Assembly (NCBI RefSeq): GCF_001655055.1
Contig: NZ_LXEW01000031.1
Coordinates: forward strand, 1 to 64,000
Direction: 5' to 3'
Source of the DNA: Providencia heimbachae ATCC 35613
GTDB lineage: Bacteria > Pseudomonadota > Gammaproteobacteria > Enterobacterales > Enterobacteriaceae
DNA: 64,000 nucleotides
The position numbers and the translations under genes were made by a program. Below are positions 1 through 8,945 of the stretch, one piece after another. Within the stretch, counting starts at the first letter, position 1. Each line of letters starts with the position of its first letter. The notes below the pieces were generated by a model. The model made no database searches. It had not been told where the DNA came from and saw nothing but the letters and a program-made list of their open reading frames with translations.

Positions 1-1
1 A

Positions 2-928
2 TCTAACGAGTATATTAATTTAAAATTAATCACACGAACATTTATTCTATTAAACTTAATCGGCCTTTTAGGATATATTATCACCCTCCTTTCATATAAT
101 TATGATGACATTATCACATATTGGAAATACAACGTAATTAGTAGGGCAGATATTGTCAATGACTTCCGCTCCTTCATTTATGGTGATTCGTTATTACCTA
201 GATACAATGGATTTTATATAGATCCAAATAGATGGGCTTTTTGTTTACTGGTACAGCTAATTTTAATCGACTATTTATATAAAAAAACAATAAATATTAA
301 TTTAATTTCAAGGAAATTTTTATTCATTCTGATTTTTATATCGTTGCTTTTCACTAATTCTAGAGCCGGAATTATTGCAACACTAATTTATTATATTCTG
401 ACTAGAAGTAAAGGCAAAGTACTATTCTCTTTATTATTGTTATTAATCGCAACTGTATCATATTTAGGGTATAATCCTGAATTATACAATATAATTTATG
501 ATAAAATCACATATGGAATTTCTTTCAATAGTACAGGAAATAATCTCGGAGATAGCAGGGCTAGATTAGATATCTGGTATAATTACTTGCTCCATGTATT
601 TTCAAATATCTCTACTTTTATAATGGGAGTCAATATGACTCTAGATCCATCTACAAGCATGGGAATCACCCCTCATAATTTATATCTTTATGCTCTTTAT
701 CAAGGTGGTATTGTTCTATTTACTATATGTATAATTACTCTATTCGTAACCTATATTAAATCTTCTAAATTATCTACCCATCTTAAGTTTGGAACTATTT
801 CTATAATTATTATGACATTTACAGAAGATTATATAGCGCTACCTATTTTTTGGTTTTATGTTTTTCTTATATCTGCTTTATATAGGCATAAAATACAGAA
901 AATACCAACCAAAGGTATAAATCAATGA
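2..928 (+). CDS. wzy: O-antigen/capsule polymerase, Wzy-like (5' partial)
   Basis: The frame is open from base 2, so the gene starts before the window; the visible part is 308 residues. It is a very hydrophobic protein with repeated membrane segments and carries an S-R-A-G motif after a hydrophobic stretch (near base 355), typical of the Wzy_C/O-antigen polymerase-ligase family. Wzy polymerases sit in the inner membrane and join undecaprenyl-linked repeat units in the periplasm. A TTG at 344 lies inside the frame and is not the real start. The stop overlaps the next gene by four bases (ATGA), so it is in an operon with the glycosyltransferases. Base composition is far more AT-rich than the housekeeping genes, as usual for transferred polysaccharide loci. 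Specificity cannot be read from sequence; a flippase or ligase is less likely. Confidence 0.75.
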   Translation, partial: SNEYINLKLITRTFILLNLIGLLGYIITLLSYNYDDIITYWKYNVISRADIVNDFRSFIYGDSLLPRYNGFYIDPNRWAFCLLVQLILIDYLYKKTININLISRKFLFILIFISLLFTNSRAGIIATLIYYILTRSKGKVLFSLLLLLIATVSYLGYNPELYNIIYDKITYGISFNSTGNNLGDSRARLDIWYNYLLHVFSNISTFIMGVNMTLDPSTSMGITPHNLYLYALYQGGIVLFTICIITLFVTYIKSSKLSTHLKFGTISIIIMTFTEDYIALPIFWFYVFLISALYRHKIQKIPTKGINQ

Positions 929-1998
929 AAGTATTAGTATTTTCTCATGAGTTTCCTCCATGCCTTGGAGGTGCAGGAACCATAGCTAATTTTTTATACC
1001 AAAATTTCACTGACGATAAAAATTTTGATGTAACTGTGTTAACATCAAAAAGATCCCCATCAGATTCAAATAATAAAATCTACACTCCAAAGTTATCTAA
1101 AAAGTTTTGGTTTTTTGCCTACCTACCTTGGTTACTTATAAATAATAAAAAATTCGATATTATCATTTTAAATGATCCAGCAGCTATTTATACAGCTGGA
1201 GTGATTTTATCAAAGAAACAACGAAAGAAGTCAATATGTATTATACATGGTGTAGAAAAACACTTAAAACCATCTAATTTTTTTATAAAATTAATTAATT
1301 TTCCATATTTTTTTAAAAAATCACTAAAAAATTCTAAAAAAGTTGTTTTTGTTTCCAACTTCATTAAAAAAAAATATGAAACAGAATATAATATAACTCC
1401 AACTAATGGCATTGTTATCCATGGAGGAGTAAATAAAATTTTTAGAACATTGAAGGAAAAAAGGCTTAATACTCTGAAGAAAAGCCCATTAAAGTTTATA
1501 ACAGTATCTCGTATTGTTCGTGGTAAGGGTTATGACCGAATGTTAGCTATCTTTGAGATTTTATATACTATGGGTCTATCTTTTGAATGGCATATTGTAG
1601 GTGATGGAAATTATAGGGATAGCCTTGAAAAAAATATAAATAATAGTATAATCTCAGACCGCGTTATACTGTTAGGTAAACGTCCTGAAAACAAGCTACC
1701 TCATCTTCTTTCTTCTTATGACCTTTATATTTTATTATCTGAATTAGAAGAGTCATTTGGTTTAAGTTACCTAGAAGCATCTGCATGTGGACTAATACCT
1801 ATTGGTTATGATAGTTATGGAATTAAAGAAGCATTTAATTATATTAAAACAGGTTACTTACTTAATAATAATGATGATAACTATATATTAGCAGAAAAAA
1901 TTTATGCTATCGCAAAAAAAACTTCACTAATAAATAATGCTTGTTTTAGATTTGACGAATCGTTTTTTCACGATATAAAAAAAATCATTAAAGATTAA
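925..1998 (+). CDS. Glycosyltransferase family 4 (GT4)
   Basis: A 357-residue GT-B glycosyltransferase. The N-terminus has the expected Rossmann start with a Gly-rich loop (HEFPPCLGGAGT, residues 9-20). The C-terminal half has the GT4 sugar-nucleotide motif: an E-E-S-F-G-L segment followed by YLEASACGLIPIGY, with the paired glutamates seen in retaining enzymes (about residues 275-295). It starts at ATG within the stop of the Wzy gene, implying translational coupling. It should act at the cytoplasmic face, adding one sugar to the undecaprenyl-linked repeat unit. Donor and acceptor are unknown. The gene is strongly AT-rich like its neighbours. Confidence 0.85.
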   Translation: MKVLVFSHEFPPCLGGAGTIANFLYQNFTDDKNFDVTVLTSKRSPSDSNNKIYTPKLSKKFWFFAYLPWLLINNKKFDIIILNDPAAIYTAGVILSKKQRKKSICIIHGVEKHLKPSNFFIKLINFPYFFKKSLKNSKKVVFVSNFIKKKYETEYNITPTNGIVIHGGVNKIFRTLKEKRLNTLKKSPLKFITVSRIVRGKGYDRMLAIFEILYTMGLSFEWHIVGDGNYRDSLEKNINNSIISDRVILLGKRPENKLPHLLSSYDLYILLSELEESFGLSYLEASACGLIPIGYDSYGIKEAFNYIKTGYLLNNNDDNYILAEKIYAIAKKTSLINNACFRFDESFFHDIKKIIKD

Positions 1999-2004
1999 TT
2001 AAAT

Positions 2005-3081
2005 ATGTTAAAAATACTATTCTCTGAAAGTGAAGAGTTTTACCGTGATCTAGGGTTAATTGATATTAAAAATCATCAATATATTTTTGATGGAATGAAG
2101 CTCTATAATAAAGACTATGATTCACTACGTAATTATGATTTATTTATCTGTGCTTTTTATACATTACCTCATAATACCATCTTGACTATTAAGTTTAATG
2201 AGATAAATAAAAAGACTGTTTTAGTGTGTGATGGAATAGTTGATATTTCAAACTCTTTAAATAATCCGATGGTGAAAAAATATAATCTTACTCAGTTTTT
2301 TCCAATAATCCAAGATTATTTTGTATTTCCTTATAATAAGGAAAATTTTTTGTTCAACGAACATGTAAGTATAATACATTATATGCCACATAGAATCATA
2401 TCTCAGAAAAAAAAGCTACCCATTCCCTCAGAAAAAAAAATACTCATTACCACCGCAAACACAGCCTATTTTAATGAAAATGAATACTCCAATCTAATTG
2501 TATTATTAAAGGAAATATTAAGTTATTTTAACAATGAAAAAATCTTATATAGCATAAGATTATTTGATAAAAAAATACTAAATGATATAAGCAATCTAAT
2601 TAAAAATATAAAAAATGATATTGACAAACCTTTTGAAGATACTTTACTGGATTATAGCTCAGTCATAAGTACACCAAGCTCAATTGTTATAACATCGATG
2701 TATCATAATAGAAGTGTAGGCCAATTAATCTATCGAGATACACCACAACTAATACAATCCGGCTGGCTATTTCCAAATTTAAATGTTCTTAAAAATTCTT
2801 TTTTTGATTTTTCAAATTTAAATATTGAAAGGATGACTATACAAGAAAAAATTCTTAATGGGTATTTAAAAAGCAATGATACTCTAAATAGTGCCATATC
2901 CAAAATAATAAAGGATAAAAAAACAACAGACAATAAACATATTATAAATCATATTAATCAACAACAATTCAACATGGTTAATTCAGTATTTAATTTTAAT
3001 ATAGAGTACTTTATTCGTAAGGCTTACAATAAATTAAAAAGAAATAAATTTATTCAATGGATAAGGCTAAGGGTAAAATGA
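2005..3081 (+). CDS. Unrecognised polysaccharide-locus protein
   Basis: A 358-residue soluble protein with no transmembrane stretch or signal peptide. I do not recognise the family. It begins 6 bases after the upstream GT4 stop and its own stop overlaps the next GT4 start, so it is embedded in the glycosyltransferase operon. The layout suggests a two-domain protein: an N-terminal part, then a new alpha/beta block from about residue 140 (KKILITTANTAYF). A later segment (VISTPSSIVITSMYHNRSVGQ, about residues 217-237) resembles the nucleotide-facing loop of GT-B enzymes of the CDP-glycerol transferase or polysialyltransferase type. That resemblance is by eye only. No clear Shine-Dalgarno sequence precedes the ATG. 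A glycosyl- or glycerophosphotransferase is the best guess. Confidence 0.6.
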   Translation: MLKILFSESEEFYRDLGLIDIKNHQYIFDGMKLYNKDYDSLRNYDLFICAFYTLPHNTILTIKFNEINKKTVLVCDGIVDISNSLNNPMVKKYNLTQFFPIIQDYFVFPYNKENFLFNEHVSIIHYMPHRIISQKKKLPIPSEKKILITTANTAYFNENEYSNLIVLLKEILSYFNNEKILYSIRLFDKKILNDISNLIKNIKNDIDKPFEDTLLDYSSVISTPSSIVITSMYHNRSVGQLIYRDTPQLIQSGWLFPNLNVLKNSFFDFSNLNIERMTIQEKILNGYLKSNDTLNSAISKIIKDKKTTDNKHIINHINQQQFNMVNSVFNFNIEYFIRKAYNKLKRNKFIQWIRLRVK

Positions 3082-4189
3082 AAAAAATAATTCATATTTT
3101 AGTAATTCCACAAATGACAGGATGCCAACAAATAACTTATGATATTTTAACTAGTTTACCATCAGATTCTTATGATAAATATGTTATGTGTTCCGGACCT
3201 ATACCACAGCACTTTAGAGATATTTTGAAAAAAATAATATCACACTTTTTGAATCTAAAAATTTAACACGTGAGATATCTTTAAAAGATATCTATGCTTT
3301 TTTTGAGCTATACGCTTTTTTCAAAAAAAATAAATTTGACATTGTCCATACAAATTCAACTAAACCAGGAATAATTGCAAGAATTGCAGCTAAATTAGCA
3401 GGCCATAAATATGTTATTCATACTGTACATGGTATTGCTTTTCATCCCTTTATACCCATACCCAAGAGGGGAATATTCTACTTTTTAGAGTTGTTTTCAT
3501 GCCTATTCGGAAATTTAAACATTACAGTCAACAAATGTTATTTAAAGTATTACCCGAAATGGTTGATAAAATCGAAATGTATTTATAATGGAGTAAACTT
3601 CGACCAACTAGAGGTAAAAAAAAATAATAAAAACAAACTCTGTGTTGCTTTTTTTGCACGTTTAGATGAGCAAAAAGCACCTTTAATCTATATAGAAATT
3701 ATAAATAAATTAATAAATAGCTATAATTTAAAAAACATTAGGTATCTACTAGCTGGAACAGGAGATTTAATGCCACAGTGTCAACAATTAATTAAAAAAT
3801 ATTCTCTGTCAAGCTATATAGAAATATCCGGGTGGATTAGTGATAAATCAGAGTTTTTGAATCAAGTTGATTTACTTGTTCAGCCTTCTCGTTGGGAAGC
3901 TTTCGGATTAAATATTGTTGAAGCAGCACATTTCTCTATACCAGCAATTACATCAAAGGTCGAAGGTTTACCAGAGGTTGTTCTTAATGGTAAAACTGGT
4001 TTTACCTGTGACGTTAATAATATAGAAGAATTTAGCAAATGCGCTGCTTATCTATTGGAAAATCCAGAAATTCTTTCAATAATGGGAAATAATGCAAGAG
4101 AATATGTTAACAATAATTTTAGTCTACAATTGATGACTCAGAATTATATTAATTTATACGATAACATAAATGAAAATCATACATTGTAA
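3078..4189 (+). pseudogene. GT4 glycosyltransferase interrupted by a -1 frameshift
   Basis: Two frames encode one GT4 enzyme. Reading begins at ATG 3078 (MKKIIHILVIPQMTGCQQ), overlapping the upstream stop, and leaves frame at a run of seven A at about 3228-3234. The other frame then continues without a stop to 4189, with VHTNSTKPG, HTVHGIAFHP and the GT4 motif SRWEAFGLNIVEAA. One extra A in the run would restore about 370 residues, a normal GT4 length. The C-terminal part alone could be read from a TTG at 3491 but lacks the N-terminal Rossmann domain. It may be a true pseudogene, a homopolymer-length phase switch, a transcriptional-slippage product or a sequencing error. All motifs are otherwise intact, arguing for a recent or artefactual break. 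Confidence 0.85.
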
Positions 4190-4193
4190 TTTA

Positions 4194-4218
4194 TAAATAT
4201 AACAAATTGTTATATTTA
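4194..4218 (+). terminator. AT-rich perfect hairpin after the GT cluster
   Basis: Perfect 11-base inverted repeat (TAAATATAACA / TGTTATATTTA) with a 3-base loop, starting four bases after the stop of the broken GT4. It sits between the AT-rich transferase genes and wza. With so few G-C pairs and no strong T run it would be a weak terminator, so it may only attenuate or stabilise the upstream message. Confidence 0.4.
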
Positions 4219-4311
4219 ACTCTTATAATGCGTTTATTTGAATTTTCCCTAAATTAAGAACGAAACGATTTTGTATTTTAACTTGATACTTTGTCGTTTA
4301 TAGGATATTCC

Positions 4312-5466
4312 ATGACTAAAAAATTATTATCTCTTTTGAGTATAACATTAACAATCACATTAACTGGCTGTACCGTCGCCCCAGGCGCCTACATGTCAAC
4401 ATCTGGAAAAAATGTGGTTGATACGGGTGATAAAGATATAACTAAACTGGTTGATATCTACCCGATCTCACCTAAATTATTGGATGATATGTATGTTGCC
4501 CCCACTATCGCCAAGCCAAATGCATTGCTAGAAAAGCAGCTCGCTAATTATGATTATCGCATTGGCATTGGTGATGTACTGACAGTCACTGTTTGGGATC
4601 ACCCTGAACTCACCATTCCGGCAGGCTCTTATCGTAGCGCACAAGATTCTGGTAACTGGGTACACTCAGATGGCACTATCTATTACCCTTATATTGGTAA
4701 AGTCAAAGTTGCAGGTAAAACCGTTACTGAAATTCGTACCCTAATCAGCAATCGTTTGGCCACTTATATTGAATCCCCGCAAGTGGATGTTAGTATCGCC
4801 GCATTCCGTTCACAAAAAATGTATGTCTCGGGCGAAGTTGCCAAACCGGGTACACTGCCGATTACCAACGTGCCTCTGACTATATTAGAAGCCTTTAATA
4901 ATGCCGGCGGGTTAACGGAAAAAGCTGATTGGGACAATGTGGTTCTCACCCGTAATGGTAAAGAAATCAAAGTCTCGCTACAGTCTCTCGTTCAGTATGG
5001 TGATTTAACTCAAAACTACTTGATGCAACCAAGCGATGTTCTGTATGTTCCACGCAACGATGGCCAAAAAGTGTTTGTGATGGGTGAAGTGGGTCAACCA
5101 ACAACGCTGACCATAGACCGTGCAGGGATGAGTATTACTGAAGCACTCAGTAAGGCCAGCGGTATCGACCAAACAACCGCTAATGCAACCGGTGTGTTTG
5201 TTATTCGTCCTATTAGAAACCAGAAAGCTGAAGATAAAGAACTCGAAGCCTTACTACCGAAGAAAATGGCAGCGGTTTATCAGTTAGATTTAGCAGATGC
5301 CACTTCATTGGTGATGGGAACCGAATTTAAACTGCAACCTTATGACTTGGTGTATGTGACTGCCGCACCAGTGGTCCGTTGGAACCGTCTGATTACACAG
5401 CTATTACCAACCATTGCAGCCTATAACCAGTTATCTGAAGGCACCAAACGTATTCATGACTGGTAA
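4312..5466 (+). CDS. wza: Polysaccharide export outer-membrane lipoprotein Wza
   Basis: A 384-residue outer-membrane translocon for Wzy-dependent polysaccharide export. It has a lipoprotein signal with lipobox LTGC (Cys20), then the polysaccharide export domain (YRIGIGDVLTVTVWDHPEL) and two SLBB-type repeats (QKMYVSGEVAKPGTLP and QKVFVMGEVGQPTTLT). It ends in a Trp-containing amphipathic helix (VVRWNRLITQLLP) like the helix that lines the Wza octamer pore. Length matches E. coli Wza (379). I chose ATG 4312, preceded by AGGA at 4302-4305, over an in-frame TTG at 4291 that would put seven residues before the signal peptide. wzb follows after 5 bases. GC content rises sharply compared with the upstream genes. 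Confidence 0.95.
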   Translation: MTKKLLSLLSITLTITLTGCTVAPGAYMSTSGKNVVDTGDKDITKLVDIYPISPKLLDDMYVAPTIAKPNALLEKQLANYDYRIGIGDVLTVTVWDHPELTIPAGSYRSAQDSGNWVHSDGTIYYPYIGKVKVAGKTVTEIRTLISNRLATYIESPQVDVSIAAFRSQKMYVSGEVAKPGTLPITNVPLTILEAFNNAGGLTEKADWDNVVLTRNGKEIKVSLQSLVQYGDLTQNYLMQPSDVLYVPRNDGQKVFVMGEVGQPTTLTIDRAGMSITEALSKASGIDQTTANATGVFVIRPIRNQKAEDKELEALLPKKMAAVYQLDLADATSLVMGTEFKLQPYDLVYVTAAPVVRWNRLITQLLPTIAAYNQLSEGTKRIHDW

Positions 5467-5471
5467 TCGTG

Positions 5472-5900
5472 ATGTTTAATAATATCCTAGTTGTATGCAT
5501 GGGTAATATTTGTCGCTCCCCTACCGGGGAGCGTTTGATGCAAGTCCATTTCCCGCATAAAACGATTCACTCAGCAGGTATTATTGCCAAAAATGATATG
5601 CCGGCTTTTGATAGTGCTATTCGCATTGCACAACAGCACAACCTTTCCTTAGAAAATCACCAATCCCGTCGTTTAAACAGCGAATTGTGTAAAAAAGCAG
5701 ACTTAATCCTAGTGATGGAAAATGACCATATTGATAAAATCCATCAACAGTTTCCTGAAACACGTGGCAAGGTGATGTTATTTGGTCAGTGGCTCAATAA
5801 AACTGAGATCCCAGACCCTCATAAGCGCAGTGATGAAATGTTTGAACACGTTTATCAGCTTATGGAAAAAGCCGCGATGGCATGGCAAGGAAAAATTTAA
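5472..5900 (+). CDS. wzb: Low-molecular-weight protein-tyrosine phosphatase Wzb
   Basis: A 142-residue cytoplasmic phosphatase that dephosphorylates the Wzc tyrosine kinase. The P-loop C-x5-R-S is at residues 9-16 (CMGNICRS) and the general-acid aspartate lies in IPDPHKRSDEMF near residue 115. Length is normal for the family. The start is ATG 5472; a GTG directly before it is also possible. It follows wza with almost no gap and no strong Shine-Dalgarno sequence, which suggests translational coupling. The Wzb/Wzc cycle controls polymer length and export. Confidence 0.95.
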   Translation: MFNNILVVCMGNICRSPTGERLMQVHFPHKTIHSAGIIAKNDMPAFDSAIRIAQQHNLSLENHQSRRLNSELCKKADLILVMENDHIDKIHQQFPETRGKVMLFGQWLNKTEIPDPHKRSDEMFEHVYQLMEKAAMAWQGKI

Positions 5901-5934
5901 TCTTACTTTTGGATGTCTTAACATTTAACCTATT

Positions 5935-8013
5935 ATGAACACAACAAAAAATAGCGCTCCGGCTTCAGATGAAATCGATCTGCTTGCCTTATTTAAAGTT
6001 TTGAAATCCAACACCCTTAAAATTGGATTTTTTACGGTTATTTTTGCCGCCATTGCCGTGGCTTATAGCCTTTTAGCGACACCAATTTACCAAGCCAATG
6101 CCACACTGCAATACGATAAATTAGGTCAGGTTTCATTATTAGACCAAATGAGCGATGTAATGCCATTTTCGAATAGTAATAACCAAGTTGACTCTGAAAT
6201 CGAAGTGATTAAATCACGCATGGTGTTAGGCAAAACGGTTTCTGACCTTAATTTAGATGCGCAAGTTACACCAACTGGCTTTGTTAATAAGCTATTAGGT
6301 GAAACTGTATCAATCAATATCGGCCTATTACAATTACCTGAAAGCTTGCTTGATCAACCCATTACACTTACCTATCTTGGGGATAATAATTACTCCCTAA
6401 ATATTGATGGCCAAGTATTTGACGGCAAAGTAGGAGAGGTCTTTAAGCAGGGTGAAATCAGTTTGTTAATCTCTTCTTTTACCGCTAAAACGGGTGAAGA
6501 GTTTACATTAGTCAAAACTGCCCGCTACTCTACTATTGAAGAGCTACGAAATACCTTAGCCATCGCTGAAGTAGGTAAAGGAACCGGTATTATTAGCATG
6601 GCGATCAAAGGAGCTAATAAAACTGAAAACGTTCGAATCCTTAATAGTGTCATTCAAAACTATGTTGACCAAAACACTGAACGTAAAAAAGAAATGACCA
6701 ATAATACATTGGTATTTTTAGATGAATATCTTCCAAAAATTAAAGCCAAACTGGATAACTACGAGAATCAGCTAAATGATTTCCGTAAAAAGAATGAGTC
6801 AATTGACCTTTCCTTAGAAGCTAAAGCGGCTCTTGATACCGCATTGCAGGTTGAAGAAAAACTGAATGAACTGACCTTTAAAGAAGTTGAAATTCAGCAG
6901 CTGTATACTCGTAACCACCCCGCTTACCAATCATTATTGGATAAGCGCCAGCAACTGTTACGTGAAAAAGAAAAAATCAGTAAAAATATTCAAAAACTGC
7001 CAAATACTCAGCAACAAATTGTCCGTTTAACCCGCGATGTTGCATCAGAACAAGCCATCTACACCCAGTTAGTTGGCAAACAGCAAGAGCTTAACGTATT
7101 GAACTCCGGGATCACCGCCGATGTGCGTATTATTGACTCCGCTGAATCACAACCAAAAGCAGTTGCACCGAAAAAATCACTGATTGTTGCTCTTGCTACT
7201 ATTCTCGGCTTTATCGTCGGTTGTGCCTATGTGATTGCTCGTGAGTTCTTTAATAATAAAATTAAAGGCACTGAAGATATCGATGCGTTAGGGGTGAACG
7301 TTTATGCCACTATTCCATTCTCTGCCCACGAGAAAAAACTAATTGAAGCGGGTAATAAGCAGCCTTTAGCACTCGAGAACCCAGCCGATACGGCAATAGA
7401 GGCTATCCGTTCGTTACGCACCAGTGTTTACTTTTCAGTGATGAACCAAGGTAATAACTTGGTCATGGTGACCAGTGCTTCACCGGGTGTCGGTAAAAGC
7501 TTTGTCACTTCAAATATGGCCGTTGTATTGGCAAATGCCGGTAAAAAAGTACTCTTAATCGATACGGACTTGCGTAAAGGCCGTATTCACAAAGCTTTTG
7601 GGCTTAATAATAAGTCAGGTCTGTCTGAATACTTATCACAAAAAGATATGACATCACCGGCCATTCATTCAAGCGTGATTGAAAACCTTGATGTGATTTG
7701 TCGGGGTAAAAACGTATCACACTCCTCTGAGCTATTGATGAGTGAGCGCTTTAAACACATGTTAGATTCAGTGAAAAACCAATACGATATTGTGGTCATT
7801 GATACCGCTCCAATTTTAGCCATTACTGACTCGGCAATTATTGGTAAATACGTGGGGACTTCATTACTTATCGCATTCTATGGTGTAAATACCGTTAAAG
7901 ATGTTGAGCTATCCTTAAAACGCTTTAAACAAAATGATATCGAAATTACCGGCGTGATACTCAATGGTATTGATGCGCGTTCAGATGACTATAACTATGT
8001 GTATGAATATTAA
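5935..8013 (+). CDS. wzc: Tyrosine autokinase / chain-length regulator Wzc
   Basis: A 692-residue inner-membrane polysaccharide co-polymerase. The N-terminal Wzz domain has one membrane segment at about 30-50, a periplasmic coiled-coil region, and a second membrane segment at about 415-435 (SLIVALATILGFIVGCAY). The cytoplasmic BY-kinase domain has Walker A (SASPGVGKS, about 514-522), Walker A' (LLIDTDLRKG) and Walker B (IVVIDTAP, about 619-626). The C-terminal tyrosine cluster is short, with four Tyr in the last seven residues (YNYVYEY). It pairs with Wza across the periplasm and is the substrate of Wzb. Length is close to E. coli Wzc (720), the difference partly lying in a shorter tail. Confidence 0.95.
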   Translation: MNTTKNSAPASDEIDLLALFKVLKSNTLKIGFFTVIFAAIAVAYSLLATPIYQANATLQYDKLGQVSLLDQMSDVMPFSNSNNQVDSEIEVIKSRMVLGKTVSDLNLDAQVTPTGFVNKLLGETVSINIGLLQLPESLLDQPITLTYLGDNNYSLNIDGQVFDGKVGEVFKQGEISLLISSFTAKTGEEFTLVKTARYSTIEELRNTLAIAEVGKGTGIISMAIKGANKTENVRILNSVIQNYVDQNTERKKEMTNNTLVFLDEYLPKIKAKLDNYENQLNDFRKKNESIDLSLEAKAALDTALQVEEKLNELTFKEVEIQQLYTRNHPAYQSLLDKRQQLLREKEKISKNIQKLPNTQQQIVRLTRDVASEQAIYTQLVGKQQELNVLNSGITADVRIIDSAESQPKAVAPKKSLIVALATILGFIVGCAYVIAREFFNNKIKGTEDIDALGVNVYATIPFSAHEKKLIEAGNKQPLALENPADTAIEAIRSLRTSVYFSVMNQGNNLVMVTSASPGVGKSFVTSNMAVVLANAGKKVLLIDTDLRKGRIHKAFGLNNKSGLSEYLSQKDMTSPAIHSSVIENLDVICRGKNVSHSSELLMSERFKHMLDSVKNQYDIVVIDTAPILAITDSAIIGKYVGTSLLIAFYGVNTVKDVELSLKRFKQNDIEITGVILNGIDARSDDYNYVYEY

Positions 8014-8065
8014 TTAACAATACAAATCATCTATTCACCTATCTTATTTGTAAGTGAGGCTAAAA

Positions 8066-8863
8066 GTGTTTTTAATAGCAGGTCCATGCGTAATCGAGTC
8101 TGAGGGTTTAATTCTTGATACCTTTGGTAGACTGAAGGAAATAACAGATAAACTCGGTATAGAATATATTGCTAAATCATCATTTACCAAAGCTAATCGT
8201 TCATCTGTTAATGCATTTACAGGTTTAGGTTTGGAGGAGGGGCTGGCAATTCTTCAAAAAGCTAAAGAACAATTAGGGGTTAAAGTATTAACTGATGTAC
8301 ATGAGGACACCCCACTAGATGAAGTTGCCTCTGTTGTTGATGTTTTACAAACACCTGCTTTTTTAGTACGCCAAACAAGTTTTATTCAACGTGTTGCCTC
8401 CATGGGTAAACCCGTTAATATTAAAAAAGGTCAATGGATGCACCCCGCAGATATGGCTTCTGTAGTTGAAAAATGTCGAGCTGTAGGTAATGAAGATATT
8501 TGGCTATGTGATCGAGGTACCAGCTTTGGATTTGGTCAACTCATTAACTATATGCCTGGGCTAACTATCATGAAAGAAACAACAGGCTGTAAAGTTGTGA
8601 TGGACGCAACACATAGTGTTCAAATGCCCGGTACTTTAAATGGCTCCACGGGTGGAAATCGATATCATGTTCCAGCAATAGCTCGTGCGGCTGTAGCTGT
8701 TGGTATTGACGGTTTGTTTATGGAAACACACCCAGATCCCGATAATGCATTATGCGATGGCCCCAATATGTTAGCACTTAAACATATGGAGGAATTATTA
8801 GAAACACTACTAGAAATTGATTTGATAGTGAATAAGCAGCCAAGAATTGAAACCAAATTCTAA
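8066..8863 (+). CDS. kdsA: 3-deoxy-8-phosphooctulonate (Kdo8P) synthase, metal-dependent type
   Basis: Condenses arabinose 5-phosphate with phosphoenolpyruvate to Kdo 8-phosphate. Family motifs: FTKANRSS, VKVLTDVHE, VNIKKGQ, LCDRGTSFG, METHPDPDNALCDGP. The N-terminus reads FLIAGPCVIES. E. coli KdsA has Asn at the cysteine position and needs no metal, whereas Aquifex-type enzymes have Cys. All four expected ligands are present: Cys8, the His of DATHSVQ, the Glu of METHPDP and the Asp of CDGP. I prefer GTG 8066, six bases after GAGG (8056-8059), giving 265 residues; a GTG at 8054 adds four. It heads an AT-rich Kdo module after wzc. A second, housekeeping kdsA should exist elsewhere for lipid A-core; that is inference. 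Confidence 0.9.
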   Translation: MFLIAGPCVIESEGLILDTFGRLKEITDKLGIEYIAKSSFTKANRSSVNAFTGLGLEEGLAILQKAKEQLGVKVLTDVHEDTPLDEVASVVDVLQTPAFLVRQTSFIQRVASMGKPVNIKKGQWMHPADMASVVEKCRAVGNEDIWLCDRGTSFGFGQLINYMPGLTIMKETTGCKVVMDATHSVQMPGTLNGSTGGNRYHVPAIARAAVAVGIDGLFMETHPDPDNALCDGPNMLALKHMEELLETLLEIDLIVNKQPRIETKF

Positions 8864-8880
8864 TCATTGCAAGCCATGTA

Positions 8881-8910
8881 AAAGATAAGAGTGAATATAC
8901 TCTTATCTTT
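8881..8910 (+). terminator. Hairpin between kdsA and kdsB
   Basis: Perfect 12-base stem (AAAGATAAGAGT / ACTCTTATCTTT) with a 6-base loop, 17 bases after the kdsA stop. The stem ends in TTT but no long T run follows. It could be a leaky terminator that lowers kdsB-kdsD expression, or an mRNA stability element. Confidence 0.5.
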
Positions 8911-8945
8911 CATATTTATATCCCTACAATTTAGCCATCAATAAA

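Noticed and set aside
3057-3266. 69-residue frame starting at TTG 3057
   Set aside because: The real start is ATG 3078, coupled to the upstream stop; the frame is the N-terminal part of the broken GT4, not a separate gene.
8665-8856. Minus-strand 63-codon frame within kdsA
   Set aside because: Shadow of a well-conserved gene, with no independent features or ribosome site.
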